The position numbers were made by a program, and so were the translations under genes. A DNA stretch of 64,000 nucleotides, taken from NCBI RefSeq assembly GCF_025460765.1, contig NZ_JAMWEG010000003.1:248001-312000 (forward strand), read 5' to 3'. Position 1 is the stretch's first letter. Each line of letters begins with the position of its first letter. Below the pieces are notes generated by a model, which made no database searches, was not told the DNA's origin, and was given only the letters and a program-made list of their open reading frames with translations. The DNA comes from Micromonospora sp. MA102 (GTDB lineage Bacteria > Actinomycetota > Actinomycetes > Mycobacteriales > Micromonosporaceae). Positions 43,911-53,705 of the stretch are shown here, one piece after another.

Positions 43911-45104
43911 ATGGCAGACAACACCGCGATCGTCCCGTTCCGTATCGACGTCCCGCAGGCCGACCTGGACGACCTCGCCGACCGGCTGGCCCGGACCCGC
44001 TGGGCCGAGGAACTGCCCGCCGATCCCGAAGCGGCGGCCGCCCCCGCCGGCCCGGTCCCGCCCGGCTGGGAGTACGGCGTCCCGCTGAGCTGGGTGCGGC
44101 GCCTGGCCGAGCGCTGGCGCACCACCTACGACTGGCGGGAGTGGGAGGCGCGGCTCAACGCGTACCCGCAGTTCACCACCGAGATCGACGGGCAGCGGGT
44201 GCACTTCCTGCACGTCCGCTCGCCCGAGCCGGACGCCACCCCGCTGGTCCTCACCCACGGCTGGCCGGGCACCGTCGCCGAGTGGTTGGACGTGATCGGT
44301 CCGCTGACCGACCCGCGGGCGCACGGTGGCGACCCGGCCGACGCCTTCCACCTGGTGATCCCGTCGGTGCCGGGGTTCGGCTTCTCCGGGCCGACCCGGG
44401 AGCGCGGCTGGAACCGCCACCGGGTGGCGCGCGCCTGGGCCGAGCTGATGCGCCGTCTCGGCTACGAGCGGTACGGCGCGGCCGGCAACGACCTCGGCGC
44501 GTTCGTGTCGCCGGAGGTGGGCCGGGCCGACCCGGAGCACGTGCTGGGGGTGCACGTCACGCAGGTCTTCTCCCTGCCGTCCGGTGACCCGGCCGAGCTG
44601 GCCGCCCTCACCGAGGAGGAGCGGGGCAAGGTGGCGTTCGCCGACTGGTTCGTGCAGCGCCGGGGCGGCTACGACAAGCTGCACTCGACCGAGCCGCAGA
44701 ACGTGGCCCACGCGCTGGCCGACTCGCCGGTGGGCCTGCTCGGCTGGCTGGGCCAGCTCATGGGCGACCAGATCGACGCCGACCACGTCCTCACCAACAC
44801 GACCATCTACTGGCTGACCAACACGGCCGCCTCGGCGGCCCGCTACTACTACGAGGACGCCGAGGCCGTGCACCCGACGCAGAAGGTCAACGGGCGGGGC
44901 ACGGCGGCGCCGGAGCCGACGACGGTGCCGCTCGGCCTGGCCAACTTCGCCTGGGACTTCCAGTCGATCCGCACGCTCGCCGAGCGCGACCACAAGAACA
45001 TCGTCAGCTGGCACACCTACGACCGGGGCGGCCACTTCGCCGCCCACCAGGTGCCCGACCTGCTGGCGGCGGACCTCCGGAAGTTCTTCGCCGCGCTGCG
45101 CTGA
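43911..45104 (+). CDS. Epoxide hydrolase family protein (alpha/beta hydrolase)
   Basis: This 397-residue protein has the epoxide-hydrolase N-terminal domain (about 8-112, [22 protein letters not shown] and [27 protein letters not shown]), then the core with HGWPG (116-120), nucleophile Asp194 in GNDLGAF, lid tyrosine region [22 protein letters not shown], and the catalytic His in [18 protein letters not shown]. It resembles microsomal-type epoxide hydrolases. Divergent expression with the WYL regulator suggests induction by a xenobiotic or stress signal. The substrate is unknown. Confidence 0.93.
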   Translation: MADNTAIVPFRIDVPQADLDDLADRLARTRWAEELPADPEAAAAPAGPVPPGWEYGVPLSWVRRLAERWRTTYDWREWEARLNAYPQFTTEIDGQRVHFLHVRSPEPDATPLVLTHGWPGTVAEWLDVIGPLTDPRAHGGDPADAFHLVIPSVPGFGFSGPTRERGWNRHRVARAWAELMRRLGYERYGAAGNDLGAFVSPEVGRADPEHVLGVHVTQVFSLPSGDPAELAALTEEERGKVAFADWFVQRRGGYDKLHSTEPQNVAHALADSPVGLLGWLGQLMGDQIDADHVLTNTTIYWLTNTAASAARYYYEDAEAVHPTQKVNGRGTAAPEPTTVPLGLANFAWDFQSIRTLAERDHKNIVSWHTYDRGGHFAAHQVPDLLAADLRKFFAALR

Positions 45105-45131
45105 GCGGGAGCCGGTACGCGGACACACCGA

Positions 45132-45159
45132 GGGCCCCGGTCGGGATCGACCGGGGCCC
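45132..45159. terminator. Perfect 12-bp bidirectional terminator
   Basis: GGGCCCCGGTCG (45132-45143) pairs with CGACCGGGGCCC (45148-45159) around GGAT. It separates the epoxide hydrolase gene from the end of the pst operon. Confidence 0.88.
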
Positions 45160-45181
45160 CGCGGACCGGGACGGCAGCGGC

Positions 45182-45958
45182 TCAGCCGAAGCGGCCGGTG
45201 ATGTAGTCCTCGGTCTTCTTCTGGCTCGGGTTGCTGAAGATCTTCTGGGTGTTGTCGTACTCGATCAGCCGGCCGGGGTCACCGGTCTTCTCGATGGAGA
45301 AGAAGGCGGTCCGGTCCGACACCCGGGCGGCCTGCTGCATGTTGTGCGTGACGATGATGATGGTGAACTTGTCCTTGAGCTGGAACATCAGGTCCTCGAT
45401 GGCCAGCGTGGAGATCGGGTCCAGCGCCGAACAGGGCTCGTCCATCAGCACCACCTGCGGCTCGACCGCGATGGTGCGGGCGATGCAGAGCCGCTGCTGC
45501 TGACCGCCGGAGAGGCCGGCGCCCGGCTTGCCGAGCCGGTCCTTGACCTCGTCCCAGAGGTTCGCCGAGCGGAGCGCCTTCTCGGCGGCCTCCTCCAGGA
45601 TCGACTTGCGCCGCACGCCGTTGAGCCGCAGGCCGGCCACCACGTTCTCGAAGATGCTCATGGTGGGGAACGGGTTCGGCCGCTGGAAGACCATGCCGAT
45701 CATCCGCCGGACCGCCGTGACGTCGACGTCCCGGTCGTAGATGTCCTGGTTGTCGATCGTCAGGCTGCCCTCGACCCGGGCACCCGGGAGCACCTCGTGC
45801 ATCCGGTTGACCGACCGCAGGAAGGTGGACTTGCCGCAGCCGGACGGGCCGATCAGGGCGGTGACCGTCTTCGGCTCGACGGTCAGGTTGATGTTCTCGA
45901 TCGCCTTGAACCCGCCGTAGTAGGCGGAGACGCCGGTGGCTTCGATGCGCTTGGCCAT
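45182..45958 (-). CDS. pstB: Phosphate ABC transporter ATPase PstB
   Basis: This 258-residue ATPase has Walker [11 protein letters not shown], PstB-specific [15 protein letters not shown], the Q-loop [16 protein letters not shown], signature [13 protein letters not shown], Walker [14 protein letters not shown] and the H-loop VTHNM. It energises high-affinity phosphate uptake with PstA, PstC and PstS. I chose ATG 45958 (MAKRIEATG), because GGAGG lies 10 bases upstream and homologs start this way. An ATG at 45982 overlaps the pstA stop (ATGA) and would add eight residues. It is the last gene of the operon; no phoU follows. Confidence 0.96.
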   Translation of the reverse strand: MAKRIEATGVSAYYGGFKAIENINLTVEPKTVTALIGPSGCGKSTFLRSVNRMHEVLPGARVEGSLTIDNQDIYDRDVDVTAVRRMIGMVFQRPNPFPTMSIFENVVAGLRLNGVRRKSILEEAAEKALRSANLWDEVKDRLGKPGAGLSGGQQQRLCIARTIAVEPQVVLMDEPCSALDPISTLAIEDLMFQLKDKFTIIIVTHNMQQAARVSDRTAFFSIEKTGDPGRLIEYDNTQKIFSNPSQKKTEDYITGRFG

Positions 45959-45978
45959 GGTGGTGGTACCTCCGGGGT

Positions 45979-47067
45979 TCATCGGCCGAGCCGGTTACGA
46001 CGGGCCAGCAACTTCGCCGCGACGGTCAGGACGAGGACGAGGGCGACCAGGGTCAGCGCCGCGGTCCACGCCCGTGCCGGCGAGTACTTCGAGGCCTCGC
46101 CGGCCTGCTGGTAGACGAAGAGGGCCAGCGACGACTGGTTGTTCTCGAACGGGTTGAAGTTGATCGCGGCACCGCCGCCGGCCACGAGCAGCACCGGCGC
46201 GGTCTCGCCGGCCGCCCGCGCGATGGCGAGCATGATGCCGGTGACGATGCCGGGCAGCGCGGTCGGCAGCACGACCCGCAGGATGGTCTTCCACTTCGGT
46301 ACGCCGAGGGCGTAGGCGCCCTCGCGCAGCGGGGCCGGCACGAGGCGGAGCATCTCCTCGGTGGACCGGACCACGGTCGGCAGCATGAGCACGCTCAGGG
46401 CCAGCGCGGCGGCGAAGCCGGAGAAGCCCGGCCGGCCGTCGTTGAACCACGGCGACACGATCAGCACCCAGAAGGCCAGCACGAACAGGCCGGTGACGAT
46501 CGACGGGATGCCGGTCATCACGTCCACGAAGAAGCGGATGGTGAAGGCGAACCGGCCCCGGCCGTACTCGACCACGTAGATCGCGCAGAGCACGCCGAGC
46601 GGGACGGTGACCAGCGTGGCGATGCCGACCTGCTCCAGGGTGCCGATGATGGCGTGGTAGGCGCCGCCGTTGGCGTCCCGGGCCCCGATGTTGTTCATCG
46701 AGGTGCCGAAGAAGTTGCCGTCCAGCCGCTCGGAGCCCTTGCTGACCAGCGTCCAGACCACCGAGGCCAGCGGCAGCACCGCCAGCACGAAGGCGGAGTG
46801 GATGAGCGCGCTCCAGGTCCGGTTGCGGGCGGCCCGGCGGCCCTCCACCGCGTTCGCGGCGGCGTAGAGGCCGGCCAGGTAAAGCAGCGCGCCGAGGACC
46901 ACGACCAGGACCGGGCCGCCGATGCCGGCGCCGTAGACGATGCCGGCCGAGGCCAGCAGCGCCACCACGGCGATGACCGGCGCGGCGTACGCCGGAAGTC
47001 GCCGGGCCCGCAGCGTGAGCGGCTGGGCCGGGGGCTGCGGGCGGTGGGAGGTGACGGTGGTGGTCAT
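45979..47067 (-). CDS. pstA: Phosphate ABC transporter permease PstA
   Basis: This 362-residue permease has six core membrane segments plus an extra N-terminal pair (about 30-70). The PstA features are [31 protein letters not shown], the ATPase-contact loop [38 protein letters not shown], and a C-terminal [15 protein letters not shown]. Its ATG overlaps the pstC stop (ATGA), so the two are translated together. The first about 25 residues are a soluble Pro-rich tail. Confidence 0.95.
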   Translation of the reverse strand: MTTTVTSHRPQPPAQPLTLRARRLPAYAAPVIAVVALLASAGIVYGAGIGGPVLVVVLGALLYLAGLYAAANAVEGRRAARNRTWSALIHSAFVLAVLPLASVVWTLVSKGSERLDGNFFGTSMNNIGARDANGGAYHAIIGTLEQVGIATLVTVPLGVLCAIYVVEYGRGRFAFTIRFFVDVMTGIPSIVTGLFVLAFWVLIVSPWFNDGRPGFSGFAAALALSVLMLPTVVRSTEEMLRLVPAPLREGAYALGVPKWKTILRVVLPTALPGIVTGIMLAIARAAGETAPVLLVAGGGAAINFNPFENNQSSLALFVYQQAGEASKYSPARAWTAALTLVALVLVLTVAAKLLARRNRLGR

Positions 47068-48149
47068 GCGGCCGACTCCGTGAACTCGCGGCGGCGGTAG
47101 ATGATCGCCCGCGCGGTGATGTTGACGATCAGCGTGATCGCGAAGAGCACCAGGCCGGAGGCGATCAGCGCGCCCCGGCCGGTGTCGTTCGCCTCAGCGA
47201 ACCGGTTCGCGATGTTCGCGGCGATCGAGTTGCCGCCGCTCTGCAGCACGTTGAACGAGATGGCGTAGGTGGAGCCGAGGGTCAGCGCCAGGGCGATGGT
47301 CTCGCCGAGCGCGCGGCCCAGGCCGAGCATCACCGCGGCGATCACGCCCGGCCGGCCGTAGGGCAGGACGGCGGTGCGGACCATCTCCCAGCGGGTGGCG
47401 CCCAGGGCGAGGGCGGCCTCCTCGTTGGCGGTCGGGGTCTGCCGGAACACCTCGCGGGAGAGCGAGGTGACGATGGGCAGCACCATGATCGCCAGCACCA
47501 CCGAGCCGAGCAGGATCGAGTTCCCGTACGGGCCGTCGCCGAAGATCGGGATCCAGCCGAAGTACCGGTGCAGCCAGGCCGACAGGTCGGCGACCGGCTG
47601 GGCGAAGTAGTCCCGGCCCCAGAGCCCGAAGACCACGCTCGGCACGGCGGCCAGCAGGTCGATGAGGAAGCCGAGGGTGCTGCCCAGCCGGCGCGGGGCG
47701 TAGTGCGACAGGTAGAGGGCGATGCCCAGCGCCACCGGCACCGCCATGAGCAGGGCGAGCAGCGCGGTGAGCACGGTGCCGAAGGCGAGCGCGCCGATGC
47801 CGAACTTCGGCGGATCGTCGTTCGGGAACCAGCCCTCGAAGGTCCAGAAGGACTCGCTGTTGTCCCGCAGCGCCGGCACGGCCTTGGCGACAAGGAAGAT
47901 CGCGATGGCCGCGATGACCACCAGGACGGTGGTGCCGGCGGCCAGGGTCAGGCCACGGAACGCGCGTTCCGCGCCGAAGGCCCGGGCCCGGGGCAGCCCG
48001 CCGCCGCCACCCAGGCCGTTGTCGGGGATGCCAGGGATGCCGGAGGGCTCGGCCACACGCGCCGAGGCACCGGCGGGCCACTCGTGGCTCGTGGCCACGC
48101 GGGTCCCGCCGGTGCCGGCGTGCGCCGAGCGGTGAGGGGTGTCACCCAT
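47064..48149 (-). CDS. pstC: Phosphate ABC transporter permease PstC
   Basis: This 361-residue permease has six membrane segments after a Gly/Pro-rich cytoplasmic N-terminus of about 60 residues. Key parts are SFWTFEGWFPNDDPPKFGIGALAFGTVLTALLALLMAVPVALG, LIDLLAAVPSVVFGLWG, and the ATPase-contact loop TPTANEEAALALGATRWEMVRTAVLPYGRPG. With PstA it forms the channel for phosphate import. It starts 41 bp after pstS and overlaps pstA by 4 bp. Confidence 0.95.
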   Translation of the reverse strand: MGDTPHRSAHAGTGGTRVATSHEWPAGASARVAEPSGIPGIPDNGLGGGGGLPRARAFGAERAFRGLTLAAGTTVLVVIAAIAIFLVAKAVPALRDNSESFWTFEGWFPNDDPPKFGIGALAFGTVLTALLALLMAVPVALGIALYLSHYAPRRLGSTLGFLIDLLAAVPSVVFGLWGRDYFAQPVADLSAWLHRYFGWIPIFGDGPYGNSILLGSVVLAIMVLPIVTSLSREVFRQTPTANEEAALALGATRWEMVRTAVLPYGRPGVIAAVMLGLGRALGETIALALTLGSTYAISFNVLQSGGNSIAANIANRFAEANDTGRGALIASGLVLFAITLIVNITARAIIYRRREFTESAA

Positions 48150-48190
48150 CTGCTCGCTCGCTTCGGTAGAGGGAGTGTGTGGTCAGTGCG

Positions 48191-49294
48191 TCAGGAGAGG
48201 CTCTTGACCGCGGTCTCGACCTTGGCGCGGACCGAGTCGGGCAGCGGGGCGTAGCCCAGCTCGACCAGGTCCTGCTGGCCCTCGGCGCTGGCGGCGTGGC
48301 TCAGCAGGCCCTTGACCAGCGGCAGCTTGTCGGCCGCGAGGCCCTTGCTGCAGACGATCTCGTAGGTGACCAGGACGATCGGGTACGCCCCGGCCTCCGT
48401 GGTCTTGTAGTCGATCGACATCTTGAGGTCGTTGCCCTGGCCCTCGATCTTGGCCCCGGCGATGGTCTTGCCCGCCGACTCGGCGGTCAGCTCGGCGAAC
48501 TCGCCGGCGCCGTTCTTGACCTTGGCCTTCTTCAGGCCGCCGTTCTCGGCGTAGGACCACTCGACGTAGCTGATGGTGCCGTCGGTGCTCTTGACCTTGG
48601 CGGCCACACCGTCGGACTTGGCCGCGCCGACGCCGCCCGGGGCCTTCCAGGCCTTGGCGTTGCCGAAGGTCCAGTCGGACTCCGCGGTCTTCGACAGGTA
48701 CTTGGTGAAGTTGTCGGTGGTGCCCGACTCGTCGGAGCGGTGCACCGCCTGGATCGCGGTGGACGGCAGCTTCGCGTCCGGGTTGTCGGCCTTGATGGCC
48801 GGGTCGTCCCACTTGGTCACCTTGCCGGCGAAGACCTTCGCCAGGGTGGCCGGGGTGAGCTGGAGGTTGTCCACGCCGCTGACGTTGTAGACGATGGCCA
48901 CCGGGCCGATGACCATCGGCAGGTTGAGGGCCTGACCGCCGCTGCACTTGGCGTCGGCCTGCGGCTGCTCCTCCGGCTTGAGCGCGGAGTCGGACCCGGC
49001 GAAGTCGGCGGTGCCGGCGATGAAGGCCTGGATGCCGGCGCCCGAGCCGGTGGGCTCGTAGTTGATCGTGGTGCCCGCGCACTTCTGCTGGTACGCCTTG
49101 ATCCACTCGGACATGGCGTTCTTCTGCGCGGAGGAGCCCTGCGCGTTCAGCGTGCCCTTGCCGCAGTCGACCGCGGCGGCGGAGCCGGAGGCGGAGGTGC
49201 CGGTCGGCTCGTTGTTGTCCGAGCCGCAGGCGCTGAGACCGAGCACCGCGGTAAGAGCGAGGCAGGCAATGGCGCCGTGCCGCTGGAGCTTCAC
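48191..49294 (-). CDS. pstS: Phosphate-binding lipoprotein PstS
   Basis: This 367-residue protein has a lipoprotein signal peptide with lipobox LSAC (Cys23) and a Ser/Gly/Ala linker, then the PstS fold. Phosphate-site motifs are NAQGSSAQKNAMSEW, YEPTGSGAGIQAF, TADFAGSDSAL and VHRSDESGTTDNFTKYL, all matching the family. It binds phosphate outside the membrane and delivers it to PstCA. It is the first gene of pstSCAB and has a PHO-like repeat about 110 bp upstream. Expression should rise under phosphate limitation. Confidence 0.96.
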   Translation of the reverse strand: MKLQRHGAIACLALTAVLGLSACGSDNNEPTGTSASGSAAAVDCGKGTLNAQGSSAQKNAMSEWIKAYQQKCAGTTINYEPTGSGAGIQAFIAGTADFAGSDSALKPEEQPQADAKCSGGQALNLPMVIGPVAIVYNVSGVDNLQLTPATLAKVFAGKVTKWDDPAIKADNPDAKLPSTAIQAVHRSDESGTTDNFTKYLSKTAESDWTFGNAKAWKAPGGVGAAKSDGVAAKVKSTDGTISYVEWSYAENGGLKKAKVKNGAGEFAELTAESAGKTIAGAKIEGQGNDLKMSIDYKTTEAGAYPIVLVTYEIVCSKGLAADKLPLVKGLLSHAASAEGQQDLVELGYAPLPDSVRAKVETAVKSLS

Positions 49295-49367
49295 CTGAGG
49301 GGTTTCCCTTCACGTCTTTGTCAGGTCGCCCGGTCTCCCGGGTGCCGGCGCTGACCGGCTGAAAGGA

Positions 49368-49422
49368 AAGGTAGAAGTGCCAGGTAGACGGTTCGCCGGT
49401 CGGAAATGAACGGAAGATGAAC
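49368..49422 (-). promoter_or_regulatory. pstS promoter with PHO-box-like repeat
   Basis: On the minus strand GTTCATCTTCC and GTTCATTTCCG (49422-49401) are two tandem 11-bp units with the GTTCA core of the PhoP-binding PHO box. TACCTT (49373-49368) is a candidate -10 element about 33 bp downstream, with no good -35, as expected for an activated promoter. A third partial unit (GTTCACG) lies further upstream near 49467-49473. Confidence 0.7.
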
Positions 49423-49593
49423 AGGCGCGGCCGGCCGGATGGCCGTCGCCTGAGGGCCCGTTGTCCATTTCGTGAACCCGCAGCCCACTATCGCCAATAA
49501 TACGATTTTTCCGGGCAGCCGTTATCCGGCCAAAGCCACCGCGTGACGCGGCCGTGACCGCTGCCCGGAGGGGTGAGGAGGTGGCGCCGGGCG

Positions 49594-50520
49594 TCAGCCG
49601 AGGTGGTAGTTGACGTGCGCCGACCAGCGGGCGAAGCCGAGGCGCTCGTAGAGGGCCACGGCGGCACCGTTGGAGTCGTCCACGTAGAGCATCACCCGGT
49701 CCAGCCCTCGCCGGTCCCGCAGGTAGGACAGGCCGGCCGTGGTGAGCGCCCGGCCCAGGCCGCCGCGGTGCGCGGACGGGTCCACCCCGAGCACGTAGAC
49801 CTCGCCGATCCGCGCCGAGCCCGGGCGATCGTGCACCTTGGTCCAGTGGAAGCCGAGCAGCCGGCCGGTGGCCGAGTCCTCCGCGAGCAGGAAACCGGCC
49901 GGGTCGAACCACGGCTCGGCGAGGCGCAGCCGCAGGTCGTCGGTGGTCCACCGGCCCTGCTCGGGGTGCTGGGCGAAGGCGGCGTTGTTGACCGCCAGCC
50001 AGGCGTCGTCGTCCTCGCCGGGGCGGAACGCGCGCAGCCGTACCCCGTCCGGCAGGGCGGGCTCGGGCAGCGCGGCGGTCAGCGGGCGGCGCAGCTGCCA
50101 GAGCACCCGGGCGCGGGTGAAGCCCAGGTCGACCCCGAGCGCGGCGGCCGACGGGTGGTCGCCGTGCGCCCAGGCGCGCAATGGCCCGGAGGCGGCGGCC
50201 AGCACGCCCCGGGCGAGGGCCCGCCCGGTGCCGCGTCGCCGGTACGCCGGATGCACCACCAGCTCGACGCCGATCCCCTCGGCGGGGTCGGTGGTGTCGA
50301 GGTGGGCGTACCCGGTCAGGGTGTCGTCGGCGGCACGGGCGGTGAGGTGCACGGCGGGTGCCTCGGGGTCACGCAGCCGGAGCAGCACGTGCTCGTCGAG
50401 CGGGTCGGCGCCGTCCGCGTCGCCGGCGGTGCGGGCCAGCGCCAGCACCTCGGCGACCTCGACCGGCGCCAGCCGGTCGGCGCGGGCGACACGGTCGGCG
50501 GTCGGCGTGGTGCTGCTCAT
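49594..50520 (-). CDS. mshD: Mycothiol synthase
   Basis: This 308-residue tandem GNAT protein is MshD, which acetylates Cys-GlcN-Ins to make mycothiol, the main thiol of actinobacteria. Each half has an acetyl-CoA loop, VVHPAYRRRGTGRALARG and GVDPSAHRGGLGRALTTAG. The C-terminal part YVDDSNGAAVALYERLGFARWSAHVNYHLG is very typical of MshD, and ends at the family's usual position. TACGGT lies 6 bases before the ATG, so the mRNA may be leaderless. It lies between pstS and the deacetylase/glnR genes, an arrangement also found in Streptomyces as I recall. Confidence 0.96.
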   Translation of the reverse strand: MSSTTPTADRVARADRLAPVEVAEVLALARTAGDADGADPLDEHVLLRLRDPEAPAVHLTARAADDTLTGYAHLDTTDPAEGIGVELVVHPAYRRRGTGRALARGVLAAASGPLRAWAHGDHPSAAALGVDLGFTRARVLWQLRRPLTAALPEPALPDGVRLRAFRPGEDDDAWLAVNNAAFAQHPEQGRWTTDDLRLRLAEPWFDPAGFLLAEDSATGRLLGFHWTKVHDRPGSARIGEVYVLGVDPSAHRGGLGRALTTAGLSYLRDRRGLDRVMLYVDDSNGAAVALYERLGFARWSAHVNYHLG

Positions 50521-50586
50521 CCCGCCACCGTAGCGGCCGGCGGGCCGTCGATCATGCCGGACGCGGGCACCGGGCGGTGGCGGTGG

Positions 50587-51456
50587 TCACGTGGTGCCGG
50601 TGGGCAGCGCCTCCAGCTGGAAGCGGTCCAGCAGCTCAGGGAGCAGGCGCTGCAACGCCTCGACCGTGCCGGAGCGATCGCCGCCCGCATCGTGCATCAG
50701 CACGATCGAGCCCGGGCCGGTCTGCGCCAGCACCGCGGCCTCGATCTTGGCGGCGCCCGGCGCCTGCCAGTCCGTCGGGTCCACCGCCCAGTGCAGCGGC
50801 GTCATGCCCAGTTCCTCGCAGGTCGAGACCACCGGGTACGTCCACTCCCCGCCCGGCTGCCGGAAGTACGCGATCCGCACGTCCGGCGCCGCCGCCCGGA
50901 TCGCGTCGTTGGTGCGCACCAGGTCGTCGCGGATCGCGTCCTGCGAGCGCTTGCCCAGCGTGAGGTCGTGGTTCCACGAGTGGTTGCAGATGGTGTGCCC
51001 GTCGGCCACGATCGACCGCACCAGGTCCGGGTGGCTCTCCGCGTTCTCGCCGACGATGCAGAAGGTGGCCTTCACGCCGTATTCCTTCAGCAGGGCGAGC
51101 ACCTGCGGCGTCCACCGTGGGTCGGGGCCGTCGTCGAAGGTCAGGGCGATCCGGGCCGAGCCGGTGGAGATCCGCGCCCCGTAGGGACCCTCGTTGTCGT
51201 CGGCCGGGCCGCCGCTGCCCGCGGCGCTCGGGCTGGCGTCGGGGCTCGGCTCGCCGTGGTCGCCGGCGGGCGGGCCGGGGAACTCGGTGCTGGGTGGCTG
51301 GTCGCCGTAGCGCGGGGCGTGGACGCTGGCCGCCACGCCGGCGCCCCGGTGCGGCTGGTCGGGCATGAGGCTGCGGCCGAGCGCGAAAGCGGAGCCGAGC
51401 AGCGCGGCCACCACCACCGTCACCATCCCGGCCGCGCGGAGCGTCGAGGCCGACAT
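50587..51456 (-). CDS. Membrane-anchored polysaccharide deacetylase (NodB domain)
   Basis: This 289-residue protein has one N-terminal membrane segment (about 9-27), a Pro/Gly/Asp-rich linker to about 95, and a carbohydrate esterase 4 domain (about 100-280). The motifs are TFDDGPD (motif 1, catalytic Asp and metal Asp), HTICNHSWNHD (motif 2, metal His pair), YFRQPGG (motif 3) and SIVLMHDAGG (motif 5). It should remove acetyl groups from cell-wall glycan or another polysaccharide outside the membrane. ATG 51456 is preferred; ATG 51582 would add a Cys-rich stretch with no signal peptide. Confidence 0.9.
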   Translation of the reverse strand: MSASTLRAAGMVTVVVAALLGSAFALGRSLMPDQPHRGAGVAASVHAPRYGDQPPSTEFPGPPAGDHGEPSPDASPSAAGSGGPADDNEGPYGARISTGSARIALTFDDGPDPRWTPQVLALLKEYGVKATFCIVGENAESHPDLVRSIVADGHTICNHSWNHDLTLGKRSQDAIRDDLVRTNDAIRAAAPDVRIAYFRQPGGEWTYPVVSTCEELGMTPLHWAVDPTDWQAPGAAKIEAAVLAQTGPGSIVLMHDAGGDRSGTVEALQRLLPELLDRFQLEALPTGTT

Positions 51457-51612
51457 CAGCCCGCCCGGCCGTTCTTCGCCCCCGTGGTCACCACACGCAC
51501 CGTCGCCCCCTTTGCCCGGCAGATCCCGGCAGTCAGAGTAGGGCTGACCGGGCAGGCAAATAGGGCAAAATGGGGTAGGCATCCCCGATGGGGGACGCGG
51601 CGGGAGCCTCGC

Positions 51613-52326
51613 TCAGACGGGCAGCGGGGCGGGCTCCGACTCCGGCAGCGAGCGCGACGGCGGCACGACGAACTTGTAGCCCACCTGGCGCACCGTGCCG
51701 ATCATCGACTCGTACTCCGAGCCGAGCTTGGCGCGCAGCCGCCGGACGTGCACGTCGACCGTGCGGGTGCCGCCGAAGTAGTCGTAGCCCCAGACCTCAC
51801 GGAGCAGCTGGTCCCGGGTGAACACCCGGCCCGGGTGCTGGGCCAGGAACTTCAGCAGCTCGAACTCCTTGTAGGTGAGGTCGAGCGGGCGGCCCTTCAG
51901 CTTGGCCGCGTAGGTGTCCGGGTCGATGGTCAGCTCGCCGGCCCGGATCGAACCGCCGGCGCCCGCCGTCGCGTTGCTCAGCCGGCCGACCGCGAGCCGC
52001 AGCCGGGCCTCCACCTCCGCGGGACCCGCGCCGGCCAGGATCACGTCGTCCACACCCCAGTCGGCGTTGAGCGCGATCAGCCCGGCCTCGGTGACGACCG
52101 CGACCAGCGGGACGCCCAGCCCGGTGGCGTGCAGCATCCGGCAGGTCGCGCGGGCCTCGCTCAGCTCGGCGCGGGCGTCCACCAGGACGGCGTCCGGGGT
52201 CGGGCCGGAGACCAGCGTGCGGACGTCGCGCGGCGCGGTGCGGACCGAGTGCGGCAGCAGGTCGAGCGCCGGCAGCACCGCCGATGGTTCACCTGCGCGC
52301 GCGGTCACCAGCAGCAGGAGCTCCAC
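51613..52326 (-). CDS. glnR: Nitrogen regulator GlnR (orphan OmpR-family response regulator)
   Basis: This 237-residue protein has an atypical receiver domain (1-115) with Asp50 in AVLVDAR, and a C-terminal winged helix (about 128-225). That domain contains [60 protein letters not shown], almost identical to what I remember of actinobacterial GlnR. The receiver lacks the usual acidic pocket at its start ([10 protein letters not shown]), in keeping with control other than phosphorylation. GlnR regulates glnA, amtB, nir and ure genes. No sensor kinase is adjacent. A GlnR-box-like site lies in its upstream gap. Confidence 0.93.
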   Translation of the reverse strand: MELLLLVTARAGEPSAVLPALDLLPHSVRTAPRDVRTLVSGPTPDAVLVDARAELSEARATCRMLHATGLGVPLVAVVTEAGLIALNADWGVDDVILAGAGPAEVEARLRLAVGRLSNATAGAGGSIRAGELTIDPDTYAAKLKGRPLDLTYKEFELLKFLAQHPGRVFTRDQLLREVWGYDYFGGTRTVDVHVRRLRAKLGSEYESMIGTVRQVGYKFVVPPSRSLPESEPAPLPV

Positions 52327-52519
52327 ACGATCACCTCCGTCCCGGCGGCCCTCCGGCCGCGCGCGACCAGCGGCACTCCGTGACGGGTGACGCTGAGAAT
52401 TTGCGTGGGTCCCGGCGTCGCTGACGGGCGGGTAACGGCTTGAGCGTAACCGATCGCCCGGCCGTCACCTCCGTACCCTTTCCTGTTTGTCTGGTCTGCC
52501 CCTGATCGCGGCTCAGGTT

Positions 52520-52535
52520 TTAACGTTGCCGAAAC
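52520..52535 (+). promoter_or_regulatory. GlnR-box-like site TTAAC-N6-GAAAC
   Basis: TTAAC (52520-52524), six bases, then GAAAC (52531-52535) matches the actinobacterial GlnR half-site pattern gTnAC-n6-GaAAC with one mismatch in the first base. It lies in the 250-bp gap between glnR and a divergent membrane-protein gene, 41 bp before the latter's start, so it could serve either gene. The pair GTAAC...GTAAC near 52430-52460 has the wrong spacing. Confidence 0.5.
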
Positions 52536-52576
52536 CGTGACTCCGCCCGACCGGCCGGGTCTGGCACGATCGGTGC

Positions 52577-53623
52577 GTGTTTCCCTCCACCTCGCCCGAC
52601 ACCGGCCGTGAACCGTGGCCCGACGACGCGGCCTCCGGGCCCGCCGGCCCCGCCCGTGGCTACCCGCCGGCCCCGCGCACCGGCCCGGCCGACGACAGCG
52701 GCGGGCGGGAGCGGAAGGGCCCCCGCCGGCTCCGCAAGAGCGGGCCGGGCCGGCGCCCCGACGACGAGCCCGAGGAGGTGCCCGAGGAGGAGGTGCCTCC
52801 GGTCCCGGTGCGCCGCCCGCTCGCGCTGACCGTCGCGGGCTTCGCCGCGCTGCTCGGCGTGGGCCTGGTGCTCGGCGCGCAGACCGCCGGCCCCGGGCAC
52901 CGGCTGCCCTTCGCGTTCATCATCTTCGGCGTCCAACTGCTCTTCGTGCTGGCCTGGACCATGGCCATGCGGCCGCCCGCGCTGCTGGTCGTCGCGCTGG
53001 TCAGCGCCGCCGCGGCGGGGATCGCCGACGCCGCCGCGGTGCAGTCGGACATCGCCGGCCTGGCCCCCCTCGGCTACGCGGCGGCCGCCGGCCTGGTGCT
53101 CGCCGTGCTCGGCCAGCTCTTCCGCCGGGTGGACCGGGTCCGGGTGACCGACTCGCTGGGCGGCACCCTGCTGATCGTCGTGGGGGTGGTCGCCTTCGCC
53201 ACGCTGATCGTGCTCAGCCGGATCCCGAAGGGCACCCAGGCGATCACCGTCTGCCTCACCGCCACCGGGGTGGCCCTGCTGGTGGCGAGGCTGACCGACG
53301 CGGTGGCCCCCTGGCCGCGGCTCGCCCCGCAGGTGCCCCGCGGCGCCGCCGGCGTGGTCGCCGGGGCCATGCTCGGCACCCTGACCAGCGCGGTGCTCGG
53401 CAGCTACCTGGTCGGCTTCACCCCGACCAGCGCCGCGCTGGTCGGCCTGGTCACCGCCGGCACCGCCGTCCTGGCCGACCTCGCCGTGGGGTACGCCGAG
53501 GCGGGCCGGCTGATGGCCGGTGAGCCGCCGACCATGTGGGTGGCCCGGCACATGCAGGGCCCGCTCGGCGGCTTCGCGCTCGCCGCGCCGGCCGCGTACG
53601 CCATGTGCGTGCTCTTCCTCTGA
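52577..53623 (+). CDS. Integral membrane protein of unknown function
   Basis: This 348-residue protein has a disordered, charged N-terminus (1-85; Pro/Glu/Arg-rich, including DEPEEVPEEEVPPVPV) and about eight to nine membrane segments (about 88-348). The sequence between segments, such as RRVDRVRVTDSLGG and GLTDAVAPWPRLAPQVPRG-like loops, shows no catalytic signature. It sits next to glnR as similar proteins do in other actinobacteria, to my recollection. CACGAT lies 6 bases before the GTG, a leaderless-type arrangement. Function unknown. Confidence 0.8.
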   Translation: MFPSTSPDTGREPWPDDAASGPAGPARGYPPAPRTGPADDSGGRERKGPRRLRKSGPGRRPDDEPEEVPEEEVPPVPVRRPLALTVAGFAALLGVGLVLGAQTAGPGHRLPFAFIIFGVQLLFVLAWTMAMRPPALLVVALVSAAAAGIADAAAVQSDIAGLAPLGYAAAAGLVLAVLGQLFRRVDRVRVTDSLGGTLLIVVGVVAFATLIVLSRIPKGTQAITVCLTATGVALLVARLTDAVAPWPRLAPQVPRGAAGVVAGAMLGTLTSAVLGSYLVGFTPTSAALVGLVTAGTAVLADLAVGYAEAGRLMAGEPPTMWVARHMQGPLGGFALAAPAAYAMCVLFL

Positions 53624-53705
53624 GCCCCGCGGTTGGGGCGACGGCGCCTCGGGTAAGTACCGTTGCGCCGCGAGAAGCGGTGATGCGGCGAAGTCAGGAG
53701 GCGGC

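Noticed and set aside
52430..52460. GTAAC...GTAAC repeat as a second GlnR box
   Set aside because: The spacing is 9 bases, not the required 6, and the second unit is GTAAC, not GAAAC.
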